Assembly (NCBI GenBank): GCA_035505975.1
Contig: DATJQJ010000004.1
Span: 1-7,311, forward strand
Direction of reading: 5' to 3'
DNA length: 7,311 bases
Origin: CAIKOD01 sp035505975
GTDB lineage: Archaea > Halobacteriota > Methanomicrobia > Methanomicrobiales > Methanospirillaceae
Made by a program: the position numbers and the translations under genes
Notes under the pieces: generated by a model
The model's input: only the letters and a program-made list of their open reading frames with translations
Told to the model about the DNA's origin: nothing
Databases searched by the model: none
Shown: in pieces, positions 5,310-7,311 of the stretch
Numbering within the stretch: position 1 is the stretch's first letter
Layout: the number at the start of each line of letters is the position of its first letter

Positions 5310-5570
5310 ATGGCCCTTGGACTTGGATGCTCGGCACGCCCGGGAAATGCGAAGAATAACAAGACCGGTTCGTGGCGGGTCTTCAAACCGAATTTCAACA
5401 GTGAAAAATGCACGAAGTGCGGTATGTGCCGCATGATATGCCCTGAAGGGTGCATCAGCGAAACTGAAGATGAAGGTTTTACCCCCGATCTCTCGTACTG
5501 TAAGGGCTGTGGCCTGTGTGCCGCTGAATGCCCTGTCAGTGGGATCACGATGGAACAGGAGGAAAAATAA
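5310..5570 (+). CDS. porD: Pyruvate:ferredoxin oxidoreductase, delta subunit (2x[4Fe-4S] ferredoxin)
   Basis: This 86-residue ferredoxin-like subunit carries two complete CxxCxxCxxxCP motifs: C34, C37, C40, C44 and C64, C67, C70, C74. They bind two [4Fe-4S] clusters that carry electrons between the thiamine-site cluster of the beta subunit and external ferredoxin. The N-terminal TGSWRVFKP segment (19-27) before the first cluster is typical of archaeal PorD. The ATG at 5310 starts one base after the porC stop and has a strong AAAGGAGGT (5294-5302) seven bases upstream; a longer frame from 5241 overlaps porC and has no such site. The stop codon shares one base with the porA start. Confidence 0.95.
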   Translation: MALGLGCSARPGNAKNNKTGSWRVFKPNFNSEKCTKCGMCRMICPEGCISETEDEGFTPDLSYCKGCGLCAAECPVSGITMEQEEK

Positions 5571-6724
5571 TGCTTGAAATCATGGAAGGCTCCCATGCCG
5601 TTGCCAAGGCAGTGAAACAGTGTCGTCCGCAGGTGGTCCCTGCGTATCCCATCACCCCCCAGACCCACATCGTAGAGGCCATTGCCGAGATGGTGGCAAA
5701 TTGCGAGCTTCTGGCTGAATATATAACGGTAGAAAGCGAGTTTTCCGCACTTTCCGCCTGTCTCGGTGCGAGCGCTGCAGGTTCGCGGACCTATTCAGCC
5801 ACCACGTCTCAGGGCCTAGCCCTGATGTTCGAAGTCTGTTTCAATGTCTCGGGCATGCGACTCCCCGTTGTCATGACGATTGCAAACAGGGCGTTGGGCG
5901 CTCCGCTTTCAATCTGGAACGACCAGCAGGACTCCATAAGTATCCGGGACGCCGGCTGGATGCAGTTCTATGCAGAGGACAACCAGGAAGCGACAGACCT
6001 TCACTATATCGCCTACAAGGTCGCTGAAAATCCCGAAGTCCTCCTGCCCGCCCTGGTGTGCTTTGACGGTTTTATCCTCTCCCATACCTACGAGCCGGTG
6101 GACATGATCAGCCAGGATGAAGCAGACCGGTACCTCCCCCCCTTCAGACCGGTCCAGCGGCTCGATGCAGACGACCCTGTAAGTTACGGAATGTATGCGA
6201 CGCCCGAATACTATCTCGAATTCAGGTACGAGCACGACCAGGCGATGAAACGGGCAAAAAAGATCATCAGCGATGCAGGCCGTGAATTCGGGACCATGTT
6301 CGGGCGGGATTATACCAGTCTCACCGAAGGCTATCGGCTGGAGGACGCCGATATTGCCTTAGTAACGATGGGGTCGCTCGCCGGCACGGTCAAGGACGCA
6401 ATCGACGAGATGAGAGAAAAAGGAAAGAAAGTCGGATTGCTCAGGATCAGGTGTTTCAGGCCTTTCCCGACAGAAGAAGTGGCAAAGGCCCTTGCTGGTG
6501 TAAAAACGGTTGCGGTCCTCGACAAGAACATTTCAGTCGGATCGAAAGGCGCGATAGCACTTGAAATAAAGGACGCCCTCTATGGGAAATCTCCAATGGT
6601 CCTCGATTATATCCTCGGCCTTGGGGGCAGGGACGTCAGGAAACTGGATATCAAAAAGATCGTGGAACTTGCGGAGCAGGGGATGGGAGACCAGTTCTAT
6701 GGCCTCCGCAGGGAGGTGCTTTGA
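5570..6724 (+). CDS. porA: Pyruvate:ferredoxin oxidoreductase, alpha subunit
   Basis: The 384-residue alpha subunit forms the catalytic interface with PorB and helps bind pyruvate and thiamine diphosphate. Visible signatures are the substrate-site motif AYPITPQT (25-32), VESEFSAL (54-61) with the glutamate expected to activate the thiamine ring, YSATTSQGL (75-83) and IANRALGAPLSIWNDQQD (105-122). The C-terminal part (about 255-384) carries a transketolase C-terminal-like domain, including VTMGSLAGTVKDAID and LRIRCFRPFP. The length is normal. The ATG at 5570 overlaps the porD TAA (TAATG) and has AGGAGG (5557-5562) seven bases upstream, which decides the start against an earlier in-frame ATG at 5528 inside porD. 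In methanogens the complex runs mainly as pyruvate synthase: acetyl-CoA + CO2 + reduced ferredoxin to pyruvate. Confidence 0.95.
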   Translation: MLEIMEGSHAVAKAVKQCRPQVVPAYPITPQTHIVEAIAEMVANCELLAEYITVESEFSALSACLGASAAGSRTYSATTSQGLALMFEVCFNVSGMRLPVVMTIANRALGAPLSIWNDQQDSISIRDAGWMQFYAEDNQEATDLHYIAYKVAENPEVLLPALVCFDGFILSHTYEPVDMISQDEADRYLPPFRPVQRLDADDPVSYGMYATPEYYLEFRYEHDQAMKRAKKIISDAGREFGTMFGRDYTSLTEGYRLEDADIALVTMGSLAGTVKDAIDEMREKGKKVGLLRIRCFRPFPTEEVAKALAGVKTVAVLDKNISVGSKGAIALEIKDALYGKSPMVLDYILGLGGRDVRKLDIKKIVELAEQGMGDQFYGLRREVL

Positions 6725-7311
6725 TGGCCGGAAAGACATGCGAACTGTTCGAATGCGGCCACAGGGCATGCGGCGGATGCGGTGCGGCGCTGGCAGCACG
6801 TCTGATGCTCCAAGCGACCGGCAAAGATACGATCGTATGCTCGGCCACCGGTTGCATGGAAGTCTTCTCGACCCCCTATCCCGAGACGGCCTGGGATGTG
6901 CCCTGGATCCATTCCCTCTTCGAGAATAACTCGGCGGTTGCATCGGGGGTCGTTGCAGCCTTGAAAATGCAGGGGAGAAAGGAGAAGGTCGTCGCCATTG
7001 GCGGGGACGGTGCGACATTCGATATCGGCATGCTCTGCCTCTCGGGTGCATTCGAACGCGGGCACGACATGACCTATGTCTGTTATGATAACGAGGCATA
7101 CATGAATACCGGGATCCAGCGGTCGGGCGCGACTCCTTACGACGCCAGCACGACGACAAGTCCGGCCGGAACCTGTTCGGAAGGCAACAGGAGGCCGAAG
7201 AAGGACCTCCCGAGGATCCTTGCGGCCCATGGCGCCCCCTACGTTGCAACGGCCTCGATCGCCTATCCTGCAGACCTGATCAAAAAGGTAGAAAAGGCAG
7301 TGAATACCCCG
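6724..7311 (+). CDS. porB: Pyruvate:ferredoxin oxidoreductase, beta subunit (partial, 3' end outside window)
   Basis: The first 196 residues of the thiamine-diphosphate subunit are present and the frame is open to the right edge; family members are near 290 residues, so roughly a third is missing. Cysteines for the proximal [4Fe-4S] cluster appear at C16 and C19 (ACGGCG) and C44 (ATGCME); the fourth would lie beyond the window. The thiamine/Mg2+ motif runs from GGDGATFDIG (93-102) to CYDNEAYMNTG (120-130), with D95 and N123 as the expected Mg ligands. The ECGHRACGGCG start and the TSPAG block are typical of archaeal PorB. The ATG overlaps the porA TGA by one base (TGATG), with GGAGGTG (6712-6718) five bases upstream, so translation is probably coupled. 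Two porB-associated ferredoxin genes (porE, porF) follow in some methanogens; whether they do here is not visible. Confidence 0.95.
   Translation, partial: MAGKTCELFECGHRACGGCGAALAARLMLQATGKDTIVCSATGCMEVFSTPYPETAWDVPWIHSLFENNSAVASGVVAALKMQGRKEKVVAIGGDGATFDIGMLCLSGAFERGHDMTYVCYDNEAYMNTGIQRSGATPYDASTTTSPAGTCSEGNRRPKKDLPRILAAHGAPYVATASIAYPADLIKKVEKAVNTP

Noticed and set aside
6533..7249. Long minus-strand open frame opposite porA/porB
   Set aside because: Arg/Pro/Ser-rich translation typical of an antisense shadow in GC-rich coding sequence; the plus strand encodes clear PorA and PorB motifs.

Overview
The window looks like chromosomal DNA of a methanogenic archaeon, most likely from the Methanomicrobiales. 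The evidence is an Orc1/Cdc6 initiator of the type I associate with that order, a methanogenesis marker protein 12 gene (a family restricted to methanogens and close relatives), and a four-subunit archaeal pyruvate:ferredoxin oxidoreductase operon in the order gamma-delta-alpha-beta. TATA-box promoters and Shine-Dalgarno motifs of the GGAGGT type are both visible. No rRNA, tRNA, CRISPR array, insertion sequence or phage gene was seen.

Left part, genes on the minus strand (1-3812). Reading leftwards from 3812: an NAD-dependent sugar-nucleotide epimerase/dehydratase, then after 18 bases an alkaline-phosphatase-superfamily enzyme of the 'cofactor-independent phosphoglycerate mutase' type (possibly a homoserine kinase), then a 446-bp non-coding region, then orc1/cdc6, and at the left edge the first codons of another minus-strand gene. 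The non-coding region holds two diverged copies of a roughly 80-bp element that can fold into similar bulged hairpins. Next to the cdc6 start it also holds a perfect 8-bp inverted repeat whose centre is a TATA box, with a second TATA box 33 bp closer to the gene. Because archaeal origins often lie beside orc1/cdc6, this region is a candidate origin, though no convincing set of origin recognition boxes is visible.

Right part, genes on the plus strand (3852-7311). A 39-bp divergent gap separates the epimerase from methanogenesis marker 12, an ASKHA-fold protein of unknown role. After 29 AT-rich bases with a TATA-like box comes porC-porD-porA-porB. The junctions inside this operon are very tight (one base between C and D; one-base stop/start overlaps between D/A and A/B), and the last three genes each have a good Shine-Dalgarno site. 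porB runs off the right edge. Together the four subunits make pyruvate synthase, which in methanogens carboxylates acetyl-CoA to pyruvate with reduced ferredoxin as the entry to biosynthesis.

Most of the window is ordinary core archaeal genome. The points most worth a second look are the cdc6 promoter palindrome, the paired structured repeats, the real substrate of the 'phosphoglycerate mutase', and the marker 12-por neighbourhood.
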